64,000 nucleotides of DNA from Phoenix dactylifera. Its lineage: Eukaryota; Streptophyta; Magnoliopsida; Arecales; Arecaceae. The position numbers and the translations under genes were made by a program. A model generated the notes under the pieces. That model was not told where the DNA came from, ran no database searches, and saw only the letters and a list, made by a program, of their open reading frames with translations. The stretch covers positions 37,753,410-37,817,409 of the forward strand of contig NC_052392.1 in NCBI RefSeq assembly GCF_009389715.1, in the 5' to 3' direction. Positions 35,873-48,221 of this stretch are shown here, in pieces (position 1 is the stretch's first letter; every line of letters begins with the position of its first letter).

Positions 35873-35941
35873 CTCTCTCTAATCTATATATACGATTCAC
35901 ATGTATATAGATAAACACAAGAAAAGAAGGGCTAGCTGGAG

Positions 35942-36142
35942 CTAATTAGGCGAGGAAAGGGGGTAGAGGGAGCCGCCGCCGGCGAGGAAGAGGAGGTCTG
36001 AGGGGCTGCCGCCGTCGGATGGTAGGGCGCCACGGCCGCCGTGGGGGCAGGGGCTGCGCTTCTTGTCCAAGAGGAGGCGGTGGCCGCCTCCGGCGCCGGT
36101 GGTAGCGAGCTTCTCCACTTGGTCTCGTCGGAGAGTAGCCGT
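35942..36142 (-). CDS. Conserved upstream ORF with ACG start in the VTC2/GGP leader
   Basis: GGP mRNAs carry a conserved upstream ORF that begins with ACG and whose peptide represses translation of the enzyme when ascorbate is high; this is established for kiwifruit and Arabidopsis GGP. Here an ACG at 36142 opens a 66-codon frame to TAG at 35942-35944, ending 69 nt before the main ATG. The peptide contains KKRSPCPHGGRGALPSDG, SPSDLLFLAGGG and YPLSSPN, matching my memory of the conserved C-terminal half of the family peptide. No ATG occurs in this frame. Two other open frames overlap it, but only this one gives the conserved text. The ACG context (TTC before, G after) is weak at -3. Peptide identity is from memory and needs an alignment. 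Confidence 0.75.
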   Translation of the reverse strand, partial: TATLRRDQVEKLATTGAGGGHRLLLDKKRSPCPHGGRGALPSDGGSPSDLLFLAGGGSLYPLSSPN

Positions 36143-36185
36143 GAATGGAAGACGAATTCAACTGAAGGCCCTGGGGGGCTCTCGC

Positions 36186-36213
36186 TTCTCCTCTCTCTCT
36201 CTCTCTCTCTCGC
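36186..36213. repeat. (CT)n microsatellite in the VTC2 leader/promoter
   Basis: About thirteen CT units on the plus strand, read as GA on the transcribed strand, just upstream of the ACG upstream ORF. Confidence 0.9.
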
Positions 36214-36249
36214 GAGTTCTCCGGGGTAAGCGATGGGTCGTTTGCCTTG

Positions 36250-39200
36250 CAAGCTTGCGTATTAATGCAGGGGGAGAGAGAATAGAGGGAGAGGCGGTTG
36301 GAGTCCGGACGGGAGACGGTTGATACTATTGGGAAGGGAATTGGCCGTAATGCCCCTCTCTTCTTGGCTTTATTTTTTGGCTTAGGGCTTCTCTAATTAG
36401 TAGTGATCTCGGTTGTTAGGAGACTTGGAGTCTGGACCGTCCGGTCAGTGTGATCCAACCTTTAGGTTTTTATGCACCGGATCTTGATATGTTCAAATAT
36501 GGTCGAGAAGAAGAAGCATTTGATGGATGGTTGTGACCTTTTGTCAAAGGTAGGTCTCATGGATTCAATAGGTGTATAATTTTACTTTGATGTAGAACAT
36601 AGTTAAATAGGGCATAGAGCTCATAAGCTTCAAAAGAGGCTTGATTTACATTGTTGAACAATTTTTTCTACATCATGTTGGTCCATTCACGATTGATCAA
36701 ATCGTGTCTATCTAATGAAAATCATAGTTACTTTGATTAGAGTTTTGATCTTAGCTTGCAACCATATTGGACCAATGTGCTTAAAATTTGAGAATAAACT
36801 TTATTTAAGCCTCATCCGGTGCTAATTGGTTGTAGATCTCGTGGTACCAAAGATGACTTATCCATAAAATCTTTATAGCCCGATAGGCCAAGTAATTGAT
36901 TTGGTAGAGTCAAGACCTATCACACATCAATTCATGCTAAGAGTGGGAAATTTGGAACCATATGATACTATGAAGTGCAAATTTCTTACTCTAGTAAACT
37001 TATAAAAAGAAACCTTACTTTTACTCTCTTTCATTGGAATGAAACCTGATTTGTCATATACTAAAAAAAATGAAAATAAATTCTTTATAAACTATTATTA
37101 TATTTCTTTGAAATAGGCCGTCCATTTTGTACACATTTATACGAAAGATAATTGCCTAGCTAATTAAGCAGCCAACTTCATTGTAGATCATGGGGATAGA
37201 AGAATGTATAAAACTATGCTAATTACGATGCTAAAGGAATTTCAATGTATCAGGTATTGATGTTTCTTTCAAAGGATAGTGTAACTATCTCCAAACCCTC
37301 CAAGATATATATAACTCCTCCTAAATCATCTCTCCTAGGATATAAAAAAGAGATTTGTATGCAAAAAAATAAGATTTTTGTAGCTTTACCCTATCCGGTC
37401 CATCCAGCTCATCTAGTCTAACTCTACTAGTCCCGTCTTGCTCTGCCATGAGACTTTACCCATCTCATCTCGAGGCAAGTACGAAGCGAGTACGAATAAT
37501 GGCATTCCAGACTTGTTGCCATTCCTAGTCAGATAGGAGCACCGACAAGAGACTGGGATAGCATATATGCGACATCCCTTGTCTCCACAGGGGCTGGTAA
37601 ATTTATCTTTCGAACTGGAATCATCCACGAGTTCATTTGGAGCTCATTCTCCACCTCTACTTTTCTCTTCTTGCATCAATGTAGAGCTAAGTATGATATC
37701 CTGATCCTTTAGAAATAGTTCAACTTAACATGAGACTCAGGCCAAGTCAAAAAAGTGTCTGGAATAAGTTGGACAACCTGGTTAAAGATTTGAGACTTGC
37801 ATGCCATTGGAGTGGAAATGCATTAACAAAAGAATTTAAACGAAGATGAATTTTGGGAATTTTGGTCCCCCTTGGGCTGCCATAGGCATGTTTCTCTGAT
37901 GTTTTTCAAAGGTTTGAATTCGAAGGAGTTGCAATTTTAAGGAGGATTACTGCTTGAATTTAAAAATAACCTTCTATGAAATAAGGTGTGGAGACTTGAG
38001 GGGTCCAATTTGAATCATCTTTGATTGTGGTCGTGTGGTATGGTATAGTTTGACGGCTTGGAAGTGATCATTCAGAGTACTTTTTTTGACCCTTTTCCCC
38101 TTTCTTTCATTTTCTTTTCCTGTTTTGAGATTTTTTTTAACGAGCAGTGGTGTACGGTTTGGTAGATGAATGGTCACATGAAAGTACTTGTGCACCTTTC
38201 ATGATCCTGAGAATTCAAATTAATTAATTAATAATAAAAAAGGGGAAAAAATTAAAAGAAAATTTTAATTAAGAAAAATTGGATGGTGAAAAAAGGCAAA
38301 AGTAGACTATATATATAATATAATCTTTTCATGGGTTCAATTATATATATTAAATTTTTTTAGAAAAGTATAGATTGCCTCTAAAGGTTATTTAATCACC
38401 TATGAAGTTTGTCGAGTGTTGAATAATCTTTTGTTTCTTTGTTTTAGCAAAAAGGTGGTGAGTTGTTCCGGTTTGATTTCAAGTATCTTATTGGTAATCT
38501 CTTTTATTGAAGTAATAAAGAAACTTTGTTGGTTTTCTGCACCTAGGGAAGATGGTTGGTTAAATATACGTATTAGGCAAATGGCGCGGTCAATAAATAT
38601 TATTTCTATATTCTTTTGGATATGTATTTTTCATTTTATCTTAAATTATTTGTAAATATTATAAAAAAGTTTAAAATTCTAAAATATTTTCTTTTGAATA
38701 TCATCTCAATCTTTGTCACCTAAATATCCTAAAATTAATTTTAAAAATCAATTCCCATCTTTATTTTCAAAATAGTCAGTCTTTTAGTGCCAACTCTTCT
38801 CTTGTTTAATTTCTTCTAAAATGTCTTCGATTTTTTAACTAATAAGGAAGCCAGTAATGAAATAGTGGATGTAGTATGATCTCTTAATCTATAAAAATAG
38901 ATCAATTTAGAAATATGTATAAGAGAGTGTCTCATTGTTAAGGATCTCTAATAGATAGTGGATAATTTACTAATCGTAAAATTCAATATAAAGTGAACTA
39001 TAAACATGATAATGCTGATGGCCTTACAAATTTGAAAGTTTAATGTTCTTTTTTGATTTTGCATACTTGTTTTATCTTCCATGAAGTTTTCTTCGATTAT
39101 TTCTGCTTCCGGATGTAGGTCGTAGGCTGAACCACATAAATCATTTATCCTTTTTGTATTTGCTAACTCCAAATCTAGATTCTTGCCAACATAGAGGAGA

Positions 39201-39984
39201 TCTGAAAGGAGTGAAGTTTCTCCTACAATCCATATATAAATTTCTCTCATGCATAGACAGGAAGATCAACTGTTTAGGTTACAACTCTAGAAGAATGCCC
39301 TTTCAACCATTTTGAATGGGCTCCAAAGTGGGTGCAGGTGTATGATATAATCCTCTCATTCAGCCCTGGATTTAGCATGCATTGCAAGTGCCAATTTGCT
39401 GATAATTCCAGCATTTGAGATTGTCACTTGTATATAAACATATATTAACAACAGAAACATGCGTAGTGAAGCAGCTATAGTTTCATCCAATTTAAGTCTA
39501 TAGTATCAAGAGTAATTCATTCTCTAACTCATCTACCTTCTTGATTTGTGCATTGAACTAGCTAACTTTTCTAACATGAATAGCGTGACCCAAGATGTAC
39601 AGTCATGTAAATCTCGACTATAAAGTTGGAAAAGAGCCCTAGAAGTACATCTCCATGTCTCGTGGTTTCCTCCTGCTTTACATGACTTTGCATTAATTCA
39701 TAGAAGATACAATAATGGAGAAATCAGGTACCTTTTTTTTTTTGCTGAACAAAAGAAACCTGCTACACTTTGGAAAGCAATATGCTTTGAATGTATTCTA
39801 TGCTCAAAAAAAAAAGAACTCAAGCTGCTTTCCGTGTCCCTAAGACGGAATACATCCCGTTTGATTCAATTTTCTCTTCAAGAGAAGGAAAAAACAAGCA
39901 TTGAAAGAAGCGTATCTGTGGAAATTTTGAAGAAAACATGGGTATTTCTTTTTGATTGAAAAAGTTGGACAATGTAGAACCCAC
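36250..39984. other. Intergenic, upstream of VTC2
   Basis: The first few hundred bases are the presumed VTC2 promoter; I could not find a convincing TATA box. The rest is AT-rich with poly-A/T runs (38230-38400 is almost pure A/T) and unremarkable short frames. No RNA gene, intact transposon or recognised domain. Confidence 0.4.
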
Positions 39985-40470
39985 TTTTTTTTTTTTGATA
40001 AAACGAATAGATCATACTACTCTAGTATAAATACATCTACGTAAGTTAGAAAATACAATAAAAGTAAAGAAAATGGGGTAGCCTCGAGGCTATTCCACAG
40101 ACAACCAACAAAATGCTGAGCCATGTAGGAGGCAACCCAGTTAATTGCTCTGTTCGTCTCCCGATATACATGATTGACCCGGAATGTAGCACAACCCTTC
40201 ACCACATTTTAGATGTCTTGCAACAGCGGAATTCTCGCCATTTGCTCCCATTAGGTTCTAAATCCAGCCCACCACCGTCACCGAGTCTCTCTCAAGTTGG
40301 ATGCTGTTAGCTCTCAATACACTCCTTGCATAGGTGATGCCCTTCTATGCAACCCTCATCTTTATTCTAGAAACTGACACATCATAAATGCATCTGCCCC
40401 CAGCTACCAGCAATCTAGAGTATGAGTTTTTGATCACAAATCCCGCTCTAACCTTGTGTCCTAGATCCCA
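39985..40470 (-). mobile_element. LINE fragment with RNase H domain and poly(A) tail
   Basis: Read on the minus strand, about 40450 down to 40110 encodes a broken RNase H-like domain typical of the C terminus of plant L1-type LINEs: GFVIKNSYSRLLVAGGR, IYDVSVSRIK, GITYARSVLRANSIQLERDS, then HVYRETNRAINWVASYMA. A stop and a short gap interrupt it. A T-run at 39987-39997 on the plus strand is the poly(A) tail, followed by the LINE 3' UTR. It is 5'-truncated and inactive. Confidence 0.75.
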
Positions 40471-41954
40471 CTTTCAATAATGAAAGAAGAATAGAAGGGT
40501 CTAGTATGACTTGGGAAAGAGAGACAAAACCCAAAAATAGATGACTATTAAGTTAACTTTTATGGAATACCGCTCCAAGTTAAGTTTCCAGGCCTTTGAT
40601 GGAGATATGATCTTCTTGAGACAGTTAATGGAGACCAACTTTGGCCAATCACCTGTTGATCATCTAATGCTTTCAATAGATATGTTGGTGAATATCCATG
40701 CATCTCTCCAGGCATAAGTATTAAAATTAAGCAGATTGCTACTGTAACATCCTACCTTTTCCTCCATCTAGCCCTAATCTTTTGCCTTCTCCAAGAACTA
40801 AGAAGGCCACAGTTCCTGTTGAAATTTTTGAAGAATCTGAGCTTAAGGTTACACCTGGAATGCCTCCAGAGTGCTTTTGAGAAGCAGCATTTCAAGAACA
40901 GATGATTCTTCATGCCAAAATCTAAAAAAACAAGAATCTTGCCAAGGTACGTGGACTAAAATCTAAACAGATTAGAGGGGATTATAGCCTTCCATCATCC
41001 TTTTCATGTGTATCCTTATGCAAAACACTAGCAAAAAGCTTGAAACTCATTCTAAGCTTCAGAGTCCATGCTCACATTCACTGACAAAGCACGCTAAGTA
41101 TGCCCAAAAAGTGCAAGTCCAATGAACTGCTACTAAAATGACTGATTTTGAGGGGCAAATTCCAAGGTTCCTATGTTCAAAGCAAGACATATTCTATCTA
41201 ACGTTTTTTATAGCAAACACTAATGCTTATGTAGTCTAATGGAGTGTAGAATCAACTTATCTTCGATAGTAGAATCTTCTCGATGTGCAACATTGCCCAG
41301 ATGATTACCAACGGAAGAAAATTTATATATACATTTAGCAGTTTGTGAACTCAAATCTGGTCATTCTAGGGAATAGCATTTTCTCTTTATAAATAAAAAA
41401 TAACCATTGCCCTTTGATTACCTTGCATAATTAGTAGTTACAATAACTGTATCATTTCTTGTCTTATGCTCTAACCATCAATTACAACCATAACCACATT
41501 CAGACAATAGAATCCATGTTCAAGCCCGGGTGTCACTTGGCGTGGTTTGATCAACAGCGATCTTATTATCAGAGGAAGAAATTTGGAATCAGAGTCCGGA
41601 AAAGCCTTATGAAACTTTCCCTCATCTGGAAGGATGTTAGTAAGGATCTCCATGCTTTTTGGAGCTGCATTTTTTTTAAGACTTGGAAATGGTGCTTTGA
41701 AGAACAAACTGCATACAAGAGAGATGCTTGCCCACCTTGTAAAGGTAATTCTCATCTTTTTCGTTGATACCCATTCACCAAAAGCATTTGGACCACTTTC
41801 AAATATTGTCTTAACATTAAATGATGGCCAACAAATTTGCATTCACTGTAGAGTACCACTTGGAGATAAAGAAAATTCAACCTGCTGGAGAAGAGCTTGG
41901 GACCAACTTTGATGACCATTTGGCTAGAGAGGAATGGCAGGATCTTTCTTCAAC
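40471..41954. other. Intergenic, no recognised gene
   Basis: Contains overlapping open frames at 41459-41912 (both strands) that I do not recognise: no domain, no plausible splice partners. Possibly the upstream body of the LINE fragment that ends at 41955. Confidence 0.35.
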
Positions 41955-42240
41955 ATTTTTTTTTTTTTCAATATGAAGAGGGAAGCAAAGCCACCCGGCC
42001 TTTATTAAAAAAAGAAAAGTTTATATAAACTATTTATAAAAGATTTGCAAGAAAAGAATACACAAAAGAGCAATAATTTTTTTTTTACAAAAGATAGTGG
42101 TTTATAAGTAGACATGTTAAACTATTCAACAAGCTAAACAATATCAGAGCTCTACCTTCTCGGTCCTTTAGAAAAAAAACTCTTCACACTTTTCATCTTT
42201 GGGAAGACTTTGGGTTAGAAAAGATTAAAGAAGGACATTG
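41955..42240 (-). mobile_element. LINE 3'-end fragment
   Basis: The plus-strand T-run at about 41957-41970 and the adjoining minus-strand AATAAAGGCCGGGTGGCTTT followed by CTTCATATTG then A-run look like a LINE 3' UTR with its poly(A) tail. The minus-strand frames upstream are short and broken. Confidence 0.5.
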
Positions 42241-42284
42241 CAAGATTTGGAGAAGCCGAGAATCAATATTCTCAACCTTACCAA

Positions 42285-44220
42285 CTAACCACCCCTTACA
42301 ATGCTCAAACCAACATTCCCATCAGCAGTAGAATTAAGCAAGAAGGCCTGAGATTTCCTCTCATAGTAGTATCCGTTGGATGAGGAGACATCAGCCCGAG
42401 AAGATCATCACCCCATTAACCTCAAAGCCATTGCTCTCCAACATCTTCAATGCCTCAAAGAAGGCATCCCCTTGTATCCCCCTCCCATTCACCTCATAGC
42501 TCGCAGCAACTTAGTTTGCATTGAACTGCGTGGCCCTCAGCTTGAATGCCTCGAAGTAGCCCGTTGGCAGCCTCACCCGATCAGTATAAACTGGTGATTG
42601 ACATAGTCTATGACACCACCGTATTGCCTGTATAACTCCACATAATGATCCACAGTTTTTATAATACGGTGCAATACTGGCAACCGTAATCACACTTTGG
42701 TTCTTAAGCATGGTGATCAATTCTCCAGTGCAGAAGCGAAAGAGGTGTCGTTCTTTGGAAAGTTCTCATAGTCGACGTCGATACCATCTAGGTGGTATCT
42801 TCTTGCAAGGGACTGGAGGGAGGTGAAGGCATTGGCGATCCACAACTGACGGTCGGCCGGCTTGTACCAACGGATAACTTTCTTACCGAGACTCCGCCGG
42901 CGAGGCTCGCAAGGACCTTGACATTAGGATGGCGAGCTTTTCGCAGCTCGGACAGCTCTTGGGGAGAGAGTGGAGGCCCAGTAGGGGGAGAAGATGCATT
43001 TTGAGGCTTCCCGGGAGGCGTCTGCATCGATGGCGAAGCTTAGAAGGAAGTGGAAGTCGATCTTGCGGTCGATCGGGACGCCGGTGAATCCCGCTGGGAT
43101 GCCGGTGGCTCCTATGTACTCCATCATCACTTCCCATCTGCGAAGATAACCAAGTGAGATTATTGGCAGCCCGGGTTGGTAGATCTTAAAACTCGATCGG
43201 TGAAGTTCTTAACAGATGGTTCCTTAATTATATTTGACCATTTTATCTTTGATCATGCTCGGATGAACAATAGTGAGAGTTTTAATGATTCAAAAGGGCT
43301 GGAGACTACACGGCAGCAAATTGGCTTTAACTCGTTGGGAAAAAAGTATATATGGGATTATAATTAGGATAAGTGGATCCTTTGGAGCCATTTGGATGCT
43401 ACAGGAGAGAGAGGTCGCAAATTTGGAAATTTTCTTAGCATCAAAATGCTATACCAACTCTTTCCATTGGTTAGATGCTAAGTCTCCCTTGATAAGTCAG
43501 AATAAGTATTCCAGGTGTCGATTATAAGGTTATGCATAATATTGTTCTAGTGCTTCACGCCCGAAAATGCGTTCCAAGTTTGCATGCATGGGGTGCCAAA
43601 TGGTTTGGATCTATGTACCATTGTGGAACTGCAGGACCCTGTTCCAATATAAAAGGAATTTCTGCACTGATCCTTTAGTAGGGTCAATTTGATTGAAACC
43701 ATCATGTAATCTCGAAAAAAAAAAAAACATCACGAATTTTGGAGAGGGAAAAAGAATCTGTGAGTTGAGATGTAATGAAGGTTGGATATTCTCACTTGCA
43801 TGGCTGCATGGTTTGTTCTGCTAGCTTGCTCTCCGAAAAATAATAGAACACTTTTTCTTATTTTTCACTTAATGAAGTGAGGAAGCTAGTAACCTACTCA
43901 TCAACATTAGACATTTTTCTTGATCCAAACATCCAAGTAAATGCTCGGACCTCCTTTCCATAAATTTAAAATCAATATTAAGGTTGTCTGATTAATTACA
44001 TTGAACTAGGCCAAAAAAAAAAAAAAACTTCTTAGTAAATAATGCTGCACTAAAGCAAGAAAAAGGATCGGTAATAATCTCGAAAGAAATTAAAAGAATA
44101 AAAAGGATTGATTTACCCGCAAAATGAGAAGGCGAAGAAAACGAATCCAAAGAGGGAGAGGAGCAAAGGCTTGATGCACATGGTTACTGATGGCTTTTGA
44201 TGGATAGAGGGAGAAGCCAT
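42285..44220 (-). pseudogene. GH18 chitinase-like gene (bulb chitinase type), frame-broken
   Basis: Family members are secreted class III-like endochitinases or storage lectins of the tulip-bulb type. Exon 1 (44117-44220) is intact and encodes a signal peptide, MASPSIHQKPSVTMC plus the hydrophobic IKPLLLSLFGFVFFAFSF. Exon 2 runs from 43137 to a TAG at 42285-42287 with a GT-AG intron in compatible phase. It reads WEVMMEYIGATGIP, IDFHFLLSFAID, ARHPNVKVLASLAGG, WYKPADRQLWIANAFTSL, then the GH18 catalytic motif DGIDVDYENF with its acid Glu, then VASIAPYY, VIDYVNHQF, VNGVMIFS, ADVSSSNGYYYE. Frame changes are needed near 42938, 42890, 42720, 42657, 42589 and 42395, and TAA interrupts at 42511-42513. 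Most lie at base runs, so consensus error is an alternative to a true pseudogene. Confidence 0.85.
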
Positions 44221-44236
44221 AATGAAGTTTTATATC

Positions 44237-47200
44237 CACAGGAGGTCTTCCATCTGATCCTAAGCCGGCTTGACCTATTCTTGTTCTTCTGAAATATTGA
44301 TAATAATAATAATGTAGCTGTTGGAACCTCCTAAGCCGGCTTGATGCTGCCCAGGTTGCAAGGTTACACTTGAAATGCTCTTTTTCTATATGGGTTGCTT
44401 CCTCCGTCTCTTGACTCTTCGCTTAACTGCTTGCATTTGTTTTAAACCAAACCACAAGGTATTTAAACGGTCATATGCCCATATTTCGGTAGTTCCTCGA
44501 GGAGTAGAAATTATAAAAACTTACATGGCCATTACATGGACCGTGCCACAAAGCTTAAGCTTCATATGTATTCCTGTGAGCAAGGCTAACTATTGAATCA
44601 AATTTAAGCAAAAAATTATTTCGCTTTGCAAAAATCTTATTCCTCCACCTTGGAAGTCGATAGATAATGACCAAACAATCTCACTAGAGGTGAGATCCAA
44701 ATCTAGCCGTACCGAGTTAAACACTAGGAGAACTCAACCAGAGGTAGGTGTTTGCCTTTGAAGGCCAAATTCAAGCCCACCTCTAACTATTCAGTAATAA
44801 GCCTCAAAGTTGGACATGGATAGGCACTTATTCCATCTCATCCCTTTAATGCCACACAAGCCTACGAGTAGCTAAGAATAAACGAAGATCAGAAATACCC
44901 AAGATACTGGAATCGAGATTCTTCCCTATTCTATCCTACCTTTTTTTCTCTCTCAAGGGACAATTCTATCATACCCTGTATCTATGAAATGACCAAAACA
45001 ACCCCTAATCAACAAAGAATATAAATAAAGAGAAGCACATTTTTGTATTTTAACCGCAATAATCACTATTATGACAGTAGTACCATGGTACAGTATGGAT
45101 AAAAATGGCTTGTCCAAACAAAAAGGAAAAAAAAACTTATCAGGCTTTGTCCCACCTACCACTGCAAATTGTTACAGCTTCAAAACCATAGCTTCAAAGA
45201 ATTTATCCTGACTTTTTTCAGTTTTGGCAAAACATTCATTGTTCCATGAACCCACAGACCCTTATCGTAGATATTTAATTTTAAATTGTAGAAAATTGAT
45301 TATGCCATGATATGAGTTCAACCTCCTGATGGGATGTTTCAATACCAGATATTTAGATTTTTTTTTCTTTTCTTTTTTTTTTATTTCTGAGATTCCGGCC
45401 AAAAAAAAAGAAAATTCTGATGATGACTTTAACCAACTGCCACTAATGAAAACTTAATTTTAAAATAATCTCAGATAAGATAGTTGATATAATAAACCTT
45501 AAGCATTATTCATCAGGCTAACACCTGATCTCGATCACTTATAGCTGGAAGGTGAATAACAAATTCTCAAATTCCCCCCTGGTAGCAACATCACTCTTAT
45601 CCACAGAAGAAAACGCAAACCTAAAAAATTATAAACTAACAAAGCTGCAGGCAAGACCCCGAAAACAGAGGATTTATACCTGGTTAACTGCACTTAAGGG
45701 GTGGCAGGTCCCCTGTAGGAAGAACATAGGGGGGCGAACTGCCGACTACTCTAAGGTTATTTGCCTGCATTGGTAATAGTTAGCATTGCTTCATTTATAT
45801 TCCATGTCCACTCGAGTCTCAGAATACAAGCATACTTCCCTTGTTAAACCACCAACATCATTTCCATGTGGTTACAAGGCAATGAATACATAGCAATTCT
45901 TTTGTTGGCTTAAAAGGTTCTTCACCTCGTGAATTATCCTGCATCTCACATAGACAAGGCAATTCAAAATTCAACTAGCACACTTGTATAAAGAAACATA
46001 TTCAACATCGGTTTAAATGAAGCTCGCCATTAATATGTTCGAATAGCAGTAAGGCTAACAAATATCAAGCACAAATATTTGATATCGGTGTGCAAGAAGC
46101 ATAACAATAGTTTCTATACTCTGAAAATTTGAATGAAACACAAAAGATGGACACTGGAGATTACAATATTACCTACCCCAGCAGGCATATATTCCTCTTT
46201 AAAAAATAAGTATTGAGGCACAACTTCAGCACCAAGGCATGATTTTTTAAGAGATCCAATTAAGCTGCATCCAAAAGTATATCAAAGGCATCAATCAGGA
46301 ATGGTTGACTGCTTTGAAAAATATTACAGCTTAGAACACGAGACATTCTGCCATAATGCAGCCATAATGTAACAAAGTCAGCCAAAAAGTACCGGGCAAC
46401 ATGTACCTCTAGGAGACATAAGTGCTTGCATGGTTAGGCCATCTCACTACAGAAAAGGTACCAACCAATATCGATCCTTTGCAAAGAAAGTTAGGCAACA
46501 AATCCACTCACAGCAGTTGGCTGTCATTGTTCCCTTCACTTTTAACCCACAATTTGCATTGCCATACAGCCCTCAAATTGCAACACCAACCTCCTCTTTT
46601 GAGCCTTCTCTCAGGGGCATCTAGAAGTTATGCACAATACTTCAATCACCGCCCTGCCCTACTCCGCCTCCTTAGAACATGGACCCAATGACATAGTTCC
46701 ACTTACAATAAAAGACACCTCTTCCTCAACCCCTTAGATCTCCACCCCCTCGTGCAATGACACAGCCCATAAAAAGACAACCTTCTCTCCTACTCAACAG
46801 GCACTATCCCACCTGAGATGTTTGCTGCAATTTCATCATTTTCTCTCCCCACAAACTCTGCAGGTCACATCAATCATTCCCTTTTGCTGTTGACAACCTT
46901 CTATAGAGATCTAATTCTTACTATTACCAACCTCTCCAAATGCATAACAATTTCACCCTGACAATAACATTGTTGAATGAAGGCATCAATCCTCATCCCC
47001 CCCCCCAAAAAAATCCACATACACAGTACACAGACACAAAACCTCTCCAAATGCAAAACAATTTTATCCTGAAAATAACATTGTTGTGGCATCATTCCAC
47101 AGCACAACGCCCCCCCTCCACAAAAAAAAAATAACAAAAAAGAAGAAAGAAAGAAAAGAAGACCATGTCCCCATTAACAAGCATCCACATACGATCAAAG

Positions 47201-48221
47201 CAAACCAGCGCCACCGTAGATGATGTGAAAGTCGTTGCCAAATGAACACTCAGGTTTCGACCTATAAAGGCTGCCAACTATAGGAGAAATTTTTGTGAAA
47301 TACTCTAGAGAAAGTTACAAAACTGAATCCATAAGTGCCACCTTTACTTGACATGTAAGGTAAGAGATAGCATATCATAGACAGGATCTACACCCTCCAA
47401 AGACCTTTGACAATACAATCACCAAAAAGTATTCACCATAGGTGTCAGAAGGCAAAGAAACAGCACCACCCCCACCCCACTACTTACTCCAAAAGGATTC
47501 TGCCGTGTATGTGTGCAGAATCTTCAAACAAGGTTATAATTTGACAGCCTTCTTCCTTTCAAGAATACTTACTCTCTTGACAAACTACCACGAGATATAT
47601 ATGTTCTCAGTCTCCACTTCTTTCCAATCAAGTTGCTTGAAAATGTTTTTCAATCACTTATTCTAGCACAACAATGACTTTTGCAATTTCTCATCCTGTT
47701 CAGCTGGACAAAAGTTTGTCTTACTCTTGCTGATCCACTCCTAACAATTTTCATCCAAGAATCCTGCTGCTCATTTGATTGAACAATTTTTCCTCCCTCC
47801 AAGACCTGTCTTTCCATAAGTTTCTGTCCCACTCATCAATCATCTGAATGATGTTCATTCAAACCCATAAGCTTAATTGAAAATTGTATTTGAAATGGAA
47901 CATGAACTCCATTTTTTGTAATGATGGTTGCTCCAGATCCAACAGAAAATCTAATAACCTCTGACCAAAGTGCCCCTTTTTTTTTTGAGGAATACCACCA
48001 GAGTGCCTCACTCTAAAAAAATAACAAAAAGATATCATATTCCACAATCTTTATTCTCTAGGATCAGATCCTAGTCATCATCCCAAACCAACACTTTGGG
48101 GCATGAAAAGTAACTAGGGTAACTATTATGCCAGCGCAACTGTTTGGTTTAATCTTTAAGCATGTGATCTCCATTTTCATGTTCACAAGAGAAGGGTCAC
48201 AGATTTGATCAAACATGTTGC
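44237..48221. other. Intergenic, no recognised gene
   Basis: AT-rich spacer with C-runs near 46998-47010 and 47110 and T-runs near 45360-45380. Open frames are short with no family resemblance. The 200-300 bases before 48222 probably hold the lysyl-tRNA synthetase 3' UTR. Confidence 0.4.

Noticed and set aside
35932..36252. Other open frame across the VTC2 leader (MQGKRPIAYPGELARE...)
   Set aside because: It begins with an ATG further upstream, but its Pro/Ala/Ser-rich text is what a shifted reading of the GC-rich upstream ORF gives; the frame from ACG at 36142 carries the family-like peptide.
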